From Siphonodentalium dalli (Eukaryota > Mollusca > Scaphopoda > Gadilida > Siphonodentaliidae): DNA of 64,000 bases. Both the position numbers and the translations under genes were made by a program. The notes beneath the pieces were generated by a model. That model saw only the letters and a list, made by a program, of their open reading frames with translations, ran no database searches and had not been told where the DNA came from. Location of the stretch: positions 19,355,326 through 19,419,325 of the forward strand of contig CP136069.1 in assembly GCA_032622095.1 (NCBI GenBank), given 5' to 3'. Below, one piece after another: positions 11,901-26,900 of the stretch; within the stretch, counting starts at the first letter, position 1; each line of letters begins with the position of its first letter.

Positions 11901-14900
11901 CATTTTGTGAAAATTATGAAATATTATAGCATATTTTTTTCCAATTTCTGAATTTCAGACCGTGGCCGCATCCCACCAAGAAATGACGATTCGAGAAGGA
12001 AGGCAACCTCTGATGTGAAGTCAAGCGACAGATCACGAAGTAAAGATAAGGTCAGTGAAACAGATCTTGATTGGTATGCTTCAATTGATTGGCATTTAGG
12101 CATATCGTATTCCTGTTTTCTATTCTGTTTTCCTTCGAGAGTTGTTTTGTCTGATTGCAAAATTTATATGAAAAAAGGTGAAAATAATGCACATTTAAAA
12201 AAAAAAAAAAATGTTATATTTATGTGAAGAAAAAAAAAGAGAGGAAGCTATATATTTCAAATTTAGCTGCTCTAAACCCAAAAGATTGTTTGTCTCTGCA
12301 GAAATGGAAGTAACATTTAAACCATTTTTTTAGCTAATTATGACTCCATGTGGCATGGTATTAATTGAGAAATGACAGGCAGATCCATTAAACAAAGTGA
12401 GTGAATCCCGATCTTTGTTTTATTACTCTGCCGGTCATAACCCAATGACCCCAATGGATCTGCCCATCATTTCTTATAATCATATACATAAATAGAGGCA
12501 GTATGACCACGTCATTACCAGCCCATAACCTTGTTAAAGGGGTCGATTAATTAGAGCATATCTGTACCAGTACATTTTAATAGAACATTAATAATGTGAA
12601 CAACTTTTCAAACTATACCACAACATTTTTGTAAGTAACATATATTGTTCAAATTCCAACACAGTCGCCCAATAACAACACGCAGCTTGAAGTGACTTAG
12701 GTGGTTCATCGCTTTTTGTGAAGTGGACACCATGCACAGAGCCCATGTACATTGGCAGCTTGAAGTGATGTAGTGTTTATCGCTTTTTATGAAGTAGCCC
12801 ACTTGATGAACTTCGGGAAAAAATTGTGTAACCGTATCGCAATTTGTACTCATTATTAAGGAAGCTAATTGTGTGAATGGAGAGGGTGTGTGATTATTAA
12901 CCTTTGACTTTATTCAAAGAATGTTTTAGGCCAAAAAAAAAAGTGTTTTGATTCTCGGGCAATTTTTTTTCAGAATCGATGAGGGAGCGAGGGTTTTATT
13001 TTTATTTTTTATTTTTTGTTATGGGGATAATGCCCATAGTTAGCATGGGTTATAATGCCTTCCCAGGTTAAGAAAATGTAAGGAGAACATTGTTTTGATA
13101 TAAACTAATGTATTCCACTATAAAAATTGGCCAATTATCACATTGTACTACCCGTACATCAAATCTGGAATAAAGAATTACATAAATATATGACATTGTA
13201 CTCTCCGTACATCATATAGGGATTTACCAGAATGATATATATGTACAATGAATATTTTAATTCACTGTTGTTGATATATTTGATATATGTATGTAACTTT
13301 TTATAGTATATATCTATTTATATCTATCTATATACTTTAATATTTATCCATCTAAACTATGGTAATTATACATGCTAGCCATAAAAACTTCAAATACTTT
13401 ATATTAAACCAGCATACACATCGCCAATACGCACCATATTACTTTCCTGTTTGCATTCCCGAAATTTGAAATCTCACAATTGTTTACGAAAAGTGGGTTA
13501 TCTACCTTGCCGAAATATTTGAACATTACATTCCGCCTGCGTTTTGCGTCCATAATTTCGTATGCAGATGCGATCGTTTTGCAACGTCCAATTTATACCA
13601 ACCAACCAACCATTTGACTTAATAAACTTGGGGGTTTGGGCAGCTTGTGGTGACAATATACCTGGTAGTTATCGTTGTCTAGTGTCTGTTTTTGAATACC
13701 AACACATACACCAATGTATGTCTATCATATTCAATGTTTGAAACATAACTAATTTCCGTTTTCTAGTTTCCTATTTTCGTGTTATCATTTGACATCATCG
13801 GTCAAAATCGTAATAAAATGGGTCAGCGCGGGCCTTTTTTCCAGACGCGGCTATGCCCGAGAATCAAAACCCTTTTTTTTTTTGGCCTTATCAGTTTTAT
13901 TTCAGATTATGTTTCTACAAAAATACATGTCTTTGTAAATGTCTATTCATTATTGTCACTGTTGTTCAACTAATTTTTCAGGACAAGGAAATTCGTATAA
14001 CAATTGACCAGGAAGGACGTTCTGTTAATGAAGGGCCTCCAGATGTGAGACTTCTCTAACTTTATATCTCAAACAATCCTCTCCACTCCCATTCTCGGGA
14101 TACCCTTCTCAGAACAAATATCAACTTCTTACATTGATTTCCATGACTGAAAATGTCAACTTATTATTCACTTACGTTCATCATTATTGTGATGAATTCT
14201 TAACCTTTTCTGTTATATTTTCACGATTTCGGTGCTAACACCTGTTGTCGTGAATACTGTGGAAGAAAGAAAGAAGTCATTTCTACTCAGATGATTCACT
14301 GTAGCATTATTCTTCCATATTTCTAATCCAGTTCTTCACTTGAAATAAATTTCTTTGAAGTTATCCCTTTGTAAAACAGAAGTATATTTCATTTTAGTCC
14401 CAGTCCTTCCCAGGAGACGGGAGCAATTGCTCTCTCACACTTATGCACTCAAAATTTTTAGTTCATGGGTGCTAAAACTCAAACTCGTCCCTCTTGTCAA
14501 AATGTTTATGGTCACTGTAATTGTTGAATTTCAATATTGAACTATTGAAGGTATATTTAGAACTTTCCCATCTCAGTTAAATTATGGTCATGTGAAAGTA
14601 ACTGGACATAGGTCTATTCCACAATGACATTTTGTTTGAGGAAATCCCACAACTTTTGATTATATTATGGCTGCAATTACACCCGTCATCGGAATTGCGA
14701 GAGCAAATAAGTGCTCTCACTGTGTTTTCTTTGTGGGAAGGACTGTCCTGTTTAGCCTTTCCTCTCAATATTCTTTCTACCCACAAAACTTTGACATCTA
14801 AGTTAACTTTCTCTTTATGGCCTTTTCTCATCTTAGCCTGTGCAAGAGAAAAAAGCTGCTGAAGCTACCAAGAAGAATTTCTGCTATGTTTGTAGTGCTC

Positions 14901-17900
14901 AGTGTAGAAATGAACAGGTAATAAAGTTCCCTGATTTATTTGGTTCTTCAGAATATTTTGATTACATATTCAGTATTTAATTCTCCCTGTTGACCTGCAA
15001 ATATTTACCATCTCTTTTTTCCCATCCTTCACATCTTCATCCTTTTCACCAAATCCTGTCTTTCAACTCTACTTGAATCTTATTTCGCTATATGTTTTCT
15101 TTTGTTTCGTTTATTTTCTACTGGACACTTGAATTGGTGACGGTCAGATTTGTCACAAGCTTTTAAAATAACTTTTTTGTTGACAAATGCACATTATTGT
15201 GAATTATCTGGTTGATGCCAAACGTGCTAAATTGTGAAATATTCACAGCGTATTCAATATTTTGGCACGTGGACGTCCTGTTGTGACCAGGTGTGTATAT
15301 GCAGGCCTTGCTATTTGAAATTTGCATGATATCTATTAATAGGCCTCTGGATTTCTTACTTTCTTGAATTTTCTTCAACATGCGGTTTGCTTGGGTTCAT
15401 GGTTGTTTCAGCTATCAGGTCATATCACAATGCCTGGCTTACAAGTGGTGGAAAAACACGCACATAGGGTTATCTTCACATAGATAGCACCTGATAGTAA
15501 ATGGACAAACTTGCCCAGATATACGTCTGCTTCATTTTATTCACAATTAAAATGTCTTGAGAATAAAAAAATTAACTTTTTCTCAATGTGGTGTACAATT
15601 TACAGTGATCTGAAATAAGGGGTGCTTGCCAAAATTCTCTTTCTATAGCTCGAAAAGTGATGATCAAACGTCATAAAATAAAGTATGTAGTTCTTCATTT
15701 TAGTAAACAAAGACAAGTTCTCTTAAATCTGGCCAAAAATTAATTTTTTTTAATTTTTTTACAAAATCTTCTTTTGTTTCTTGAAATTCTTATAACAAAG
15801 ACCTGACATTCTTTCCAATGTCCAACTTCTTGATTATTCTGTCATTTAATAAGATGATAGAAATCTATTTCATTGTCCTTGTATATGCAAAATCTGTTGA
15901 TATGCTTTCATCTAATTTTTATTCTGTCTCTATGTGACCATGAACATTGCATTCTCTTTGAATGGTGTTGCTCACATTCACTGTCACATTGTTAGATTGT
16001 AATGATTTCAAACTCTTTTAAACTAATTTCTTCATTTCATAGCGGATTCGTTTATTTACAGTGCTAAGCAACAAGTGAAAGAAATTTAAAAAAATGATAT
16101 CTTTCCCAGGCCGGTGTTTTCTTAACTTCAACTTCATATCAATTGAGCTTTTATAATTTCAGTGTTTGAAGGAGCACTTAGATGGCAAGAGGCACGCGAT
16201 GCGTATGGAAGAAGTCAGAAAGCAATCACATATTCTAGTTGAAAAAACCAGATCCAGTCTTGAACAGTGAGTATTAACCCTTAACCCTTTCAGTGTCAAG
16301 TCAGATTTTTGTATCAACCCATATACCCTGTGCCAATGCATTCTCTTATATATGCGAGTTGATCATAGGTCGCCTCGCATATATAAGAGAATGCATTGGC
16401 CTAACAATTTTTCATCATTTGTTATTATTTTTTACAATTTTAATAATTTTTTCTTATATTCTTTAACAGACTTATTTTGTAGGTTTAGTGCCAGGGAATC
16501 TTACATTTTTCATGGGCATCAACATTATTACTATGAATACTTGGTGATAGTTTTGAGTTATAACATGCCCCTTTTTTATCCAGTTTGTTTTAAAATTTGC
16601 TATAGCATGCTTAAGCATACCCAAAAAAAATTCAACCCAAAAAAAAAAACATATTTATTTTTATTTTTTATTTTTTAATTTGTTTAGGGCCGATTTTACA
16701 GTCCGTAAATTAGGGCCGATGAGATCGGCCACTGGCACTGAAAGGGTTAACCCTTAAGCATATCTACTAATACGGTACTGGACAGTTGGTCCTAACATTA
16801 GGCGGGACTAATGACATGACATGCTCACTGACTGTTTTATTTAGCCTGGCAACCCATGTGTACTTGTCGGGCATGTTCCATGCAGTCCTTCCCACGAGGA
16901 AAACAGCGAGAGCATTTATATGCTCCCACAATTGCACCTATAATATAATAAGTTGGGTTTTTCTCAAACAAAATGTCATTGTGTGATACTAAATCAGGGC
17001 TTAAAATCTGACAAGAATCAGAATCATGATTCTTACTCTGATTCTCATCAAAGCAGCTGATTCGCTGTAGAAATGATATTTGATTCTCCGCATATTTTAT
17101 GAATTTTAATTTTTCCAGAGTTATGGCCCTTTTTGCTGGAATTTGCACTGTATTTTCGTTTCCTGATGATAATTTTAGCAAGTCTGAACTGAATAGAATC
17201 TAATTTGGTATGTCAGTTTATTTACTAGCCCAAAATACAGGTCAAGTTCTAATTGAGTTCCTCCCACCATTTTTTCACGAGAGTTATGGCCCTTTATCGG
17301 AATTACCACAGGCATATTTTTCCATGCCCTAGAGATACTCTTTTTAAATATATTTTTATATATAAAATAAATTTGCTTGTGTGGATTGAATATACATATT
17401 TTATAGGGACAGAAGGAATCGAGATCGAGGACGACCGAGAGAGCGAGAACGATCTCGGCGCTCACCTATCAGGCGAGATCACCCAGTTTCCAGTCATTCA
17501 AAGCCCAGCAGTCAATCTGAGAAGAAGCCAGCAGCCATCAAGGATGAAGCAGACGACAAGAAAGGTCAAAAGGTAAACTGTGGACCATATATGTAATGCC
17601 CTAAATAATTGACTCCTTAATCCTTAACCACAGCAGAATTATGGGTAATTTTTCAGGATTTAGTCGGAAATATGGCTTGTTGCCATTCATCGGAAAGCTC
17701 TCAGTGAGAGCTTTCCGATGAATGGCAACAAGCCATATTTCCGACTAATAAATTATAATATCCTGACATGTAATGTGTTTTTGACTGATAACCAATCAAG
17801 CATTCTCACACAAACACTTTATCTCCGTTTGAATACAATGAATATGTTGTAACTTTGTGTCAATCAAAGCATATCTACCAAATACGGTACTGGACAGTTA

Positions 17901-20900
17901 GTCCTAACATTAGGCTGGATTAATGACATGACATGCTCACTGATTGCTTTATTTAGCCTGGCAACCCATGTGTACTTGTCTGGCATGTTCCATGCATGCT
18001 GGTGGCAGGACAATTCAAATTTTACTTCCTGTAGTCTATTGTATACAATTAGGTTCTGTACATATATCATCTACCCTCTAGCCAGTCTGGAGTAAACTAC
18101 ATACCCACATATAAAACATAGTGGGTCTGACGACCTTTCGTTCAGTTTTCATTTCCCAAACCTGGGATTCCTTGTATTTACCGCCAATCAAAACTTACTC
18201 TAAGAAATGTGTGCGCCAATAAAAAACTATTAACATGTCACGTGCTCTTGGTGTGGAAATTCCGATGGTGTGGCTAAAGGTTGTTAAAAATAGTATCCAT
18301 GACGTCATGTTATACCGGAAGAGAGAAATAATTTGTTCTAAGTCCAAGAAATCCACATAAATTGACATTTTTTATAATTTCAAGCAGATCTGTCTTTAAA
18401 ATACATTTTATTTTGGAACCTGGATGCTGTTTACCTTTATTGTCGGTAAAACTACCGCCGAACGAAAAGTCACAAACCCTGCAAGTTGCAACTATTAATT
18501 CCGATTCTGAGAATCGGCTTCACAGGGGTTGAAGCGACCATGACGGCACTAGCACATGACCATGTTTACACCTGTCAATCACGACTAATTTTACATTTAT
18601 ATTTAGCGCCGTGTGACGTAATTTGGGGGGAAGCCCGCAACCGTACAGAAATGAAAAGTTGATGGGAGTGCAATAGACTCAGTATCAGTATGAATCTGAG
18701 TTTATGTTTACAAAGACTGCCCTCTAGCATGTGTGGGGCGTTCTACCTGTACTAGTAGTACCTGATGTGGGTGGATAGGTCTTTTATGGGATTAACAGCT
18801 CTTGTTTGCAATGTACCTTACTGGATTCACTGGAATATTCCATCGCAATAATATAGTCGGAGTCATCCTGATAAAACAGTTATGGCTTCCTTTCATTTCG
18901 ATGTAAATCAACTATTTACAGCACAATCAATTTGAACACGAACTTATTCCTAAATGGTTTAGTTTATCTAAAATGTATACTAAATGTTTGAGACCAATAT
19001 TGCAAACACATGGTGGTTCAATCAATTGTTTTTTCCACTTTTACGTTCTAGTATTTATCTGTAGAGATTTGTAAAGTGCACCAATCCCTAGTGGGACTAA
19101 AGGCCTAAAGTTCATGCGAAAGAACATAAAAATGCTATGTGAGACATAGACTCGGATTGAAGTTCGATTATGCAAAGTGTCGTTTGCCAATTTGGGGATA
19201 TAGAGAAACTAAACTAAAAAAGAAATAGAATCTATGTGAAGAAGTTTCTATAGAAATTTGATCATAAAGAAATTTTCCAGAGAAGATGAGGCCTAAGCAG
19301 AATGAGGTTCCCAGAGGGTGAATTTAGTGATGCTAGTCCGCTATGCGGGATAGCGTCACTAAATTCACACTCTGGGGACCTCATTCTGCAAATAACAGGC
19401 ACACTGCACTCAGGCTGCTTATTTCATCATTACATATTTTGGACAGGGATTAGGTCGCTTTCATTTAGCTAATAAATGTAAATGAAGTATCCATAAAGGG
19501 AGTGGAAGAATCAAGCCTTGAAATAGGGTGTCTGTCATTTGCAGAATGAGGTCCCCAGAGGGTGAATTTAGTGATGCTACCCCACATGGCGGGCTAGCAT
19601 CACCAAATTCACCCTCTGGGAACCTCATTCTGCAAATGACAGACACCCTATTTCAAGGCTTGGGAAGAATAAGATAATTAGTTCCTATGTCAGATCTGAA
19701 TTTCTTTCACAGGGGATATCCCAATTAATTGCCATTAATAATCAAATGTGAAATTATTTTTTATAATATTGAAAGAATCGGCTCCAAATGTTGTGGTATT
19801 CTGCATGCATATGTCATTTTCTTCATTCTAGTAGCTCCCTATCAGAAATTTTAACATGTTGACGAACCTGAAAAAAATAAAATAATAATTATTTGGCATC
19901 TTCATTTTTTGCCCGGGTGAGGCAATGGGCAAAAAATCCATCAACCATTCTATTAAAAAAAACACCTGATGAATATAAGAAAGTTCAAGTTCTCTATGTT
20001 TTTCTTAGTGGTGCTGTTTTTACAGACATTTTTGCACATTTACCAACTGCGAGTGCCTTGGATGTAGAAGACCCATAACATATTCTCCATCAGTTTCCCA
20101 GGTCTAAACATATTCTTCACACGTTATCTTTTCTCAGAAACCGACTGATGGAATTGATTACAAGGCTTATGAACTTCCAGAATTCAATACAGAGAATATA
20201 GTTGGTAAGTTCAGATGTTTACTTAACCCTTTACCCAACAGAAGGGCCCTGTGCCAATGCATTCTCTTATATATGCGAGTCGACCATAGGTCGCCTCGCA
20301 TATATAAGAGAATGCATTGGCTTAACACATTAAAAATTATAAAATTGTTAAAGAATGTAAGAAAAAATGGTAAAAAGTGTTAAAAAAATATGCATTAGGC
20401 CAATGCATTCTCTTATATATGCGAGGCGACCTATGGTCAACTCGCATATATAAGAGAATGCATTGGCACAGGGCATAACTGTAACCATCACAATCTGGTC
20501 AATGAGCCGGTTCCAATGATATCCATATTTGTATGGTTATATTGAGACAGACCGAAGATATTTTAGGCTGTTGAAGCTTTATTTGGCCGGTTTTGGCCGT
20601 TTTGTTGGGTAAAGGGTTAACTGTTCCATGACTTCAGGTTCCTGAAATTTTGCGAAAGTGCTTTTGAATGATTTTCGGTATGCTTATGGCATAGCTAGCA
20701 TGGGGGAATTATGGCCTTCAAAAATACAACTGTGTAAAAATGTGATTGCTCTATCTCTTTTATCATAGTATACTAGTGAGGCAGCATTGTGGGGGGGGGG
20801 GGGGGGGGGGGGTATAATATGTACATGCAACATATTTTGTCTATTCATTTCTTTTAAATATCATTATCCGAATTAACGCTCCTAAATTATTATTTCTTTG

Positions 20901-23900
20901 GCTTCGTGATAATACATATTTGATTTGAGTCGAGGAACTCACCCATCAAAGCTCAGAGTGATCAGATATCGATTTTTGAAGTTTGTTATTTCTCGAGATG
21001 TGCAATTATTTGTGGCCCAGAAAAATGTCAAACAGATGGTCTCAGATTAAATTGCGGATGAAGATGGATAACTCTAAAATTAAGTGGTAATACAGGCAAA
21101 TTCTGTGATACTCAAGTGATAATACGGTCATATTTCGTTGAACAAAATGTTGATAAGTAACACGTTTTGGGAAATTTGATACCATAGTTGACAGTGGTTA
21201 GCATTATTTTGTTGCAACTAAAGCATATTTTGAAGAAATGTTGTTGTTGTATCTTGATGACCGTCTGATCGGATTGATTACCTTTAAATTATCCCTTAGC
21301 AAAATTAATAAACCTCCACGAAAGCCACATTTATGAGAAATACAGTGGGTACTTATTATTATGCCCGCGGTACTCTTGTTATAACCTATTGATCCTGTTT
21401 CTTAAAATCTTATTTTTTACAGGTCAAGTGTTTGTTGTTCCTGTCTCTGGATTTTTCTGCAAATTATGTCACAAGTTCTACAACAATGAGTCTGCAGCCA
21501 AGGAAGGCCATTGTAAGGGTGAGGAGCACTACAACAAATTCAAGGTCAGTAAAAGAATAAATTATCATCAATTGGGGCTGGTACGTTTCTGAATTTTTAC
21601 AAAGTTTGGCCAAATTAAAATTTTATTGGCTAAATTAAAAAAAAATTTGGCCAAATTAAATCCTCATTTTCTGGGCCGTTCACAATTGATGACTACAATA
21701 TTTGTTTTAAACTTTATTTGTTTCTCAGAATAAAATCATAATTAAAACAACACAAAAACAATTTTAAAAACTAAATATTATACGAACATATACGCATGCT
21801 TTGTCGTTAACTAATAAAGTAATGAGCTGCGTTAGTTGTCATCACTATTTTCGTCGAGATATATACAATGTTGCTTGTTATCATGCAAGCCTTGAAATAG
21901 GGTGTCTGTCATTTGCAGAATGAGGTCCCCAGAGGTGTTAACTGTTGAATATCTATTGTATTCAAACCTTTTGTTATGTGAAGCCAGGTTGTTGTTAAAT
22001 TAGACATGAGGCAGTTTATGACACATTACGTAACCATTGAGTTAATTACTGCTGGCCTGCACATCCAATTATGGGATAATGCCTGCCTAATCAACAAAAA
22101 AAAATACATAGCCAGTGTACAAATTAAGCGTTTAGATGATTAGTATATTAAATCCAATATTATTTTAAATGGCTGGTTAAATCAGTGTTTTCGGCAGTTT
22201 TTTCCGACCATTTTTTGACACCCACCTCCCCTTTTAACACTAAAACAGAGATTTGCGGGGGGAAATTCACTGTAAACAGCTGTATATGAATTTCTGTGCA
22301 TACTATTTATCATGGATGTTAACATGGACATGTAAATAGGAATGAGTCATTTTGAGGTCATTCAGCCAAAAAAACATGGCTGCCAGTGGCCATCTTGGAT
22401 TTCAAAATTTGCAACAAAATACAACACGATAACTGCCTGCAGTCAGTTTACCAGTTAGAATTACATTATTTCTCTCATTCAAAGTGGTTTTGAAGCCCAA
22501 CTCATTGCCAAAACACTAAAAAAACAAGCAGGAATTTTTTTTTTTAGTTGTGGAAAAAATTGCTTGTTGGTGGCTTTGACCACCCACCCACCCCGGCATG
22601 TGTGCCGGAATTTTTTTTCTTCACACCCCCCCCTTCACACACCCCCCCCCCCCCTGGTTAAATGTTAGCTTACATGTACCTGTTGCTGTCTCGTGAAGTT
22701 TGATTATATACAGTTTCAATGTTGTGCAGCCAGACACAATATGGTTACTCACGCCAGCCTGAATGCACACACAATAGAACATCACACCCTTCTTATTGTC
22801 ATACGTCAACCAAGGTCTGTTCATCGTCACCATTCAATCAATGCTCCCGTTACAAAATAAAGTTTGGTTATCATGGTAGGATATTGGCAAAGTACGAAAT
22901 ACTTTCGTTGCCTAACTTCATCGGGACTGTCGCTCTATTCAGCTTTTTGTCCCCCGACGTTTCCGTCGGAGGACTATAGAAATGACCCTCGTCCGTCCGT
23001 CCGTGCGTCCGTGCGTCCGTGCATCCGTGCGTCCGTGCGTCCGTGTGTCCGTGCGTCCGAGATTGGGTACCTTCATGGTGTAATCAACTCCTCCTACAGT
23101 TTTAAACGTAGAGATTTGAAACTCTGGGATATTGTTCCTAACATGTTGGTGATTTGCAACATCTATAAAGCTAATCAAAAATATAATTTTTTCCATATTT
23201 TTGGGGGGGTTTTCGACTTAGCAAATTTGGAACATTTTTGCCTTTTGGATGAGATTGGGTACCTTCATGGTGTAATCAACTCCTCCTACAGTTTTAAATG
23301 TAGAGATTTGAAACTCTGGGATATTGTTCCTAACATGTTGGTGATTTGCAACATCTATATAGCTAATCAAAAATATCATTTTTTCCATATTTTTGGGGGG
23401 TTTTCGACTTAGAAAATTTTGAACATTTTTGCCTTTTGGATGAGATTGGGTACCTTCATGGTGTAATCAACTCCTCCTACAGTTTTAAATGTAGAGATTT
23501 GAAACTCTGGGATATTGTTCCTAACATGTTGGTGATTTGCAACATCTATATAGCTAATACAAAAATATCATTTTTTTCGTGTTTGCATGCATTTGTTCAT
23601 CGGGTTGTTTTGTCCAAGAAATTTTGCGGTGGTTTGCAACATCTATATACTGTATAACATTGTTGCAAATAGTATCCTACAAACAAATCCAATCATGAAG
23701 TTTACCACTCGAGTCGGGGGACATGTGGTCTGCGACCTTTTATTTGAATTAGCTTTCCTTCTTCTTGCTTTCTGTCTCCATTTGGGGTAATAAAAAAAAG
23801 TTTGGCCAAATGAAATTTAAAAAAACAAATTGGCCCTTGGCCACCGACAGCGCGAACACTGTTTGAATCTTCGGAAATAGGAAGCAATGAAGGATGAACT

Positions 23901-26900
23901 TTACCATAAGGACATATTCAATTTTTTTCTCTCTCTTGTGAATTTTTTTGTCATTGGAGATAAATTCCTTATTTTATCAAATATTGTAGTGATAAGTCCC
24001 TGTCGGTATGAATGTGATTAGTAGTCACCAGAATCTAGTTTCTGTTCACTAATGTCCTCTCTCATCTTATTGTAATGAATTGTTCATTAGTGGAGAAATA
24101 GGATAATTTATAATTGGCACAACATACTTATTGTCGTAAGTAAATTGGTTGTTTAGTATGATAACTTAGGTAATTAGGTATTTGGTGTACCAATACTTTT
24201 TGTGTTAAAATATAGTGTAACTGATCTCGCTTGGGATAAGCTCTTCATGTGAATTCACCAGACACACGATAAACTTCCACACGTTAAGGTCAATATCCCC
24301 CAACACAAATCAGGCTACCTTTATACAAAGCCACCATTAATGAAGGAGAACACAACGATCTGTGACCTCTCATACCATGTCATACAAGTCTCACATACTG
24401 ACCCATTATATCGAGAATAGAACTATGTTCCTATTAAGGACATTATATCCAGAGGGCACGAACATGTCAAGACACCTTAGGCGACACCAATTTTTAAGTC
24501 TGGTTTACGAACATTTGGGGAGAAAAAAGTAGATGCAGGATGGAAAAAAATAAAAAATAAAAAAAATTGTCCCCCCAATTTATATCAAGTAAATCGTGGA
24601 ATTTTACATAAATTTTACAAAAATTGTGAAAAAATGTTTTTTAATGAAATTCTGAACCAAACAAAACATTTCTTGTCATGAAATACATGAAAATATGGAT
24701 CTGTAAATGATCATAAGCAGAACCGGATGCGACAGCACATGAAAATAAGTACGCATGTAAAAACAATTTGGGAGAAAAAAGTTTAATTTTTTTTTCATGA
24801 AATGAAAAAGTTGTAGGAGGTGTTCGTAAACCAGACTTAAAAATTGGTGTCGCCTTATGGTGAATAATATTAATCTCTACAACATACTTTATTCACAGAA
24901 ACTGGTTGAGATGAAAAAAGAGAAGATTAAGGCTGCGGAGGAGGAACGCTTGAAGCAAGAGGAAGAGGAAAGAGCTCGTCAACAGAAGGAGGAAGAGGAG
25001 GAGAAGGAGCGGAGACGAAAGGAAGATGAGGAATCACAGGAGATGGATATCGGTGATGAAGAGAAGGAAATGTTGGAGGTAAGCAAGCCTTGAAATAGTG
25101 TGTCTGTCATTTGAAGAATTAGGTCCCCAGAGTGATGACCAAATTCACCCTCTGGGAACCTCATTCTGCTGAGTTGTAAGCAGAATGAGGTCCCCAGAGG
25201 GTGAATTTGGTGTTGCTAGCCCACTATGCGGGGTAGCATCACTAAATTCACCCTCTGGGGACCTCATTCTGCAAATGACAGGCACACTATTTCAAGGCTT
25301 GCTTAAAGGCCCACGTAATTTTCGAACCCCCAGGTTACGTTATTTAAAATATATGCCATATTATATACCGTTTGAAAAAATAATTGGAGACTCGAAAATT
25401 AAGTGGGCCCTTAATTTTTAATGATGCAATTTCACATATCAAAACCGTTATGTAAACATTACTGTTACAGTGGATCGGCGATAACAATTTGTGCTTTGGT
25501 ATGTTGATAGCACAGTTTGGGGAAAGGTTACCCACAATGGCACATACTACAGGTTTCGTCCATTCATTTTTACCAGAGTTACAGCCCTTGTTTGACTTGG
25601 AAATGTTTTTAATTTTGTGTCCGAAAGAACGTTTCAGCTTGTAACTTGTGCAAGTATAATCTGATTGAGTTATAATCTGATTCAGTTGTGCTTTGGTGAA
25701 TGCACAGCTTGGAGGAAGAATACTGACCTACTACAGGTTTTATCCATTCTTTTTCACCAGAGTTAAAGTCCTTGCTTGACTTGGGGAAATTCTGAATTTT
25801 GTTTCTGTCTGAAAACTTTAGCTTGTAACTTGGGCATGATCTGACATTGGATTTGGTTGTGCTTTAGTGCATTGATAGCCCAGTTTAAGGTGAAAGAATA
25901 CCTACTTCTTGGATTTAGAAAAGTTTCCATCCATACTAATATTTAGTATTGCCCACTCTCTAACTGAGCGTCGGGGGCATATGCCACACTTGGCTTTGCT
26001 CTTTTTGTAATAAAATCGATTGCCAGAAACCTCGTGAAAATATCTGGCTATATACAGGGTTTCCGCCAGGCCGGCTGCGGGTCCGTCCCACGGACCCATT
26101 TCCCTCGCAGATGATCTGTTTGATTCATACATGTACCAAAAGTCAGTAGCAATATGTCATCAAAAATCCGGCTGCAACGGGAGTTCGGGCGGTTAAACAG
26201 AATACTGGTGAAAAAGCGGGTCAATTGAGCACAGTGTGTTACCGGTACATCATAACCCTTTGAAATCAAAGCGCCAGAACTACAACGTAATATTTGGTGT
26301 GCATTGAAATAGCGACGTTATATACAGCGTAATAAATGTCGCGGTAACATCAAAGAATGTCGGCCTGCTGAGTACGGATATTATTTTGCACGGGATTTCT
26401 GTGGTTGAAACTATATATATACTCAGCTCTGAGATCCCGTGCTATCGTACGATTACATAATTTTATCAAAGAATGCCGAATTGCTGAGTTAGGCAGAGTA
26501 GGGATCAACATACGCCACCAGGCGGTTCTCCTACCAAAGGACGTATCTACCTCCGAGATCCCGTGCTATCGTACTATTATAATACGGAACCTGTCCCAAA
26601 TCAGTCTTTATAGTGGGAATTCATAGTGACAACACCATTCATTTGACCCATATTACATGCATGGAGGATAAACACAAAAAACATACCCCCCCCAATATGG
26701 AGATAAAGTCAAAGTACTGTCAATAATACTTTCGTTGTCCCGCCTGGGTCCCCAAACACAAACAGCGGCGCACATGTTCCCATTTCCCGCCAAAACTCAA
26801 TTATATTTTATAACACGTTGGCTAAAACTCTATAGCAGCGGTCGTCAGTTGTTGGACTAATACAGACTATTGACAAGCTACGCGTTCCGATTTTGAAAGA

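Noticed and set aside
22864-23412. A 182-codon frame with repeated RASVRP and GYLHGVINSS phrases
   Set aside because: It reads through the GTCC run and the 191-base monomers of a non-coding element.
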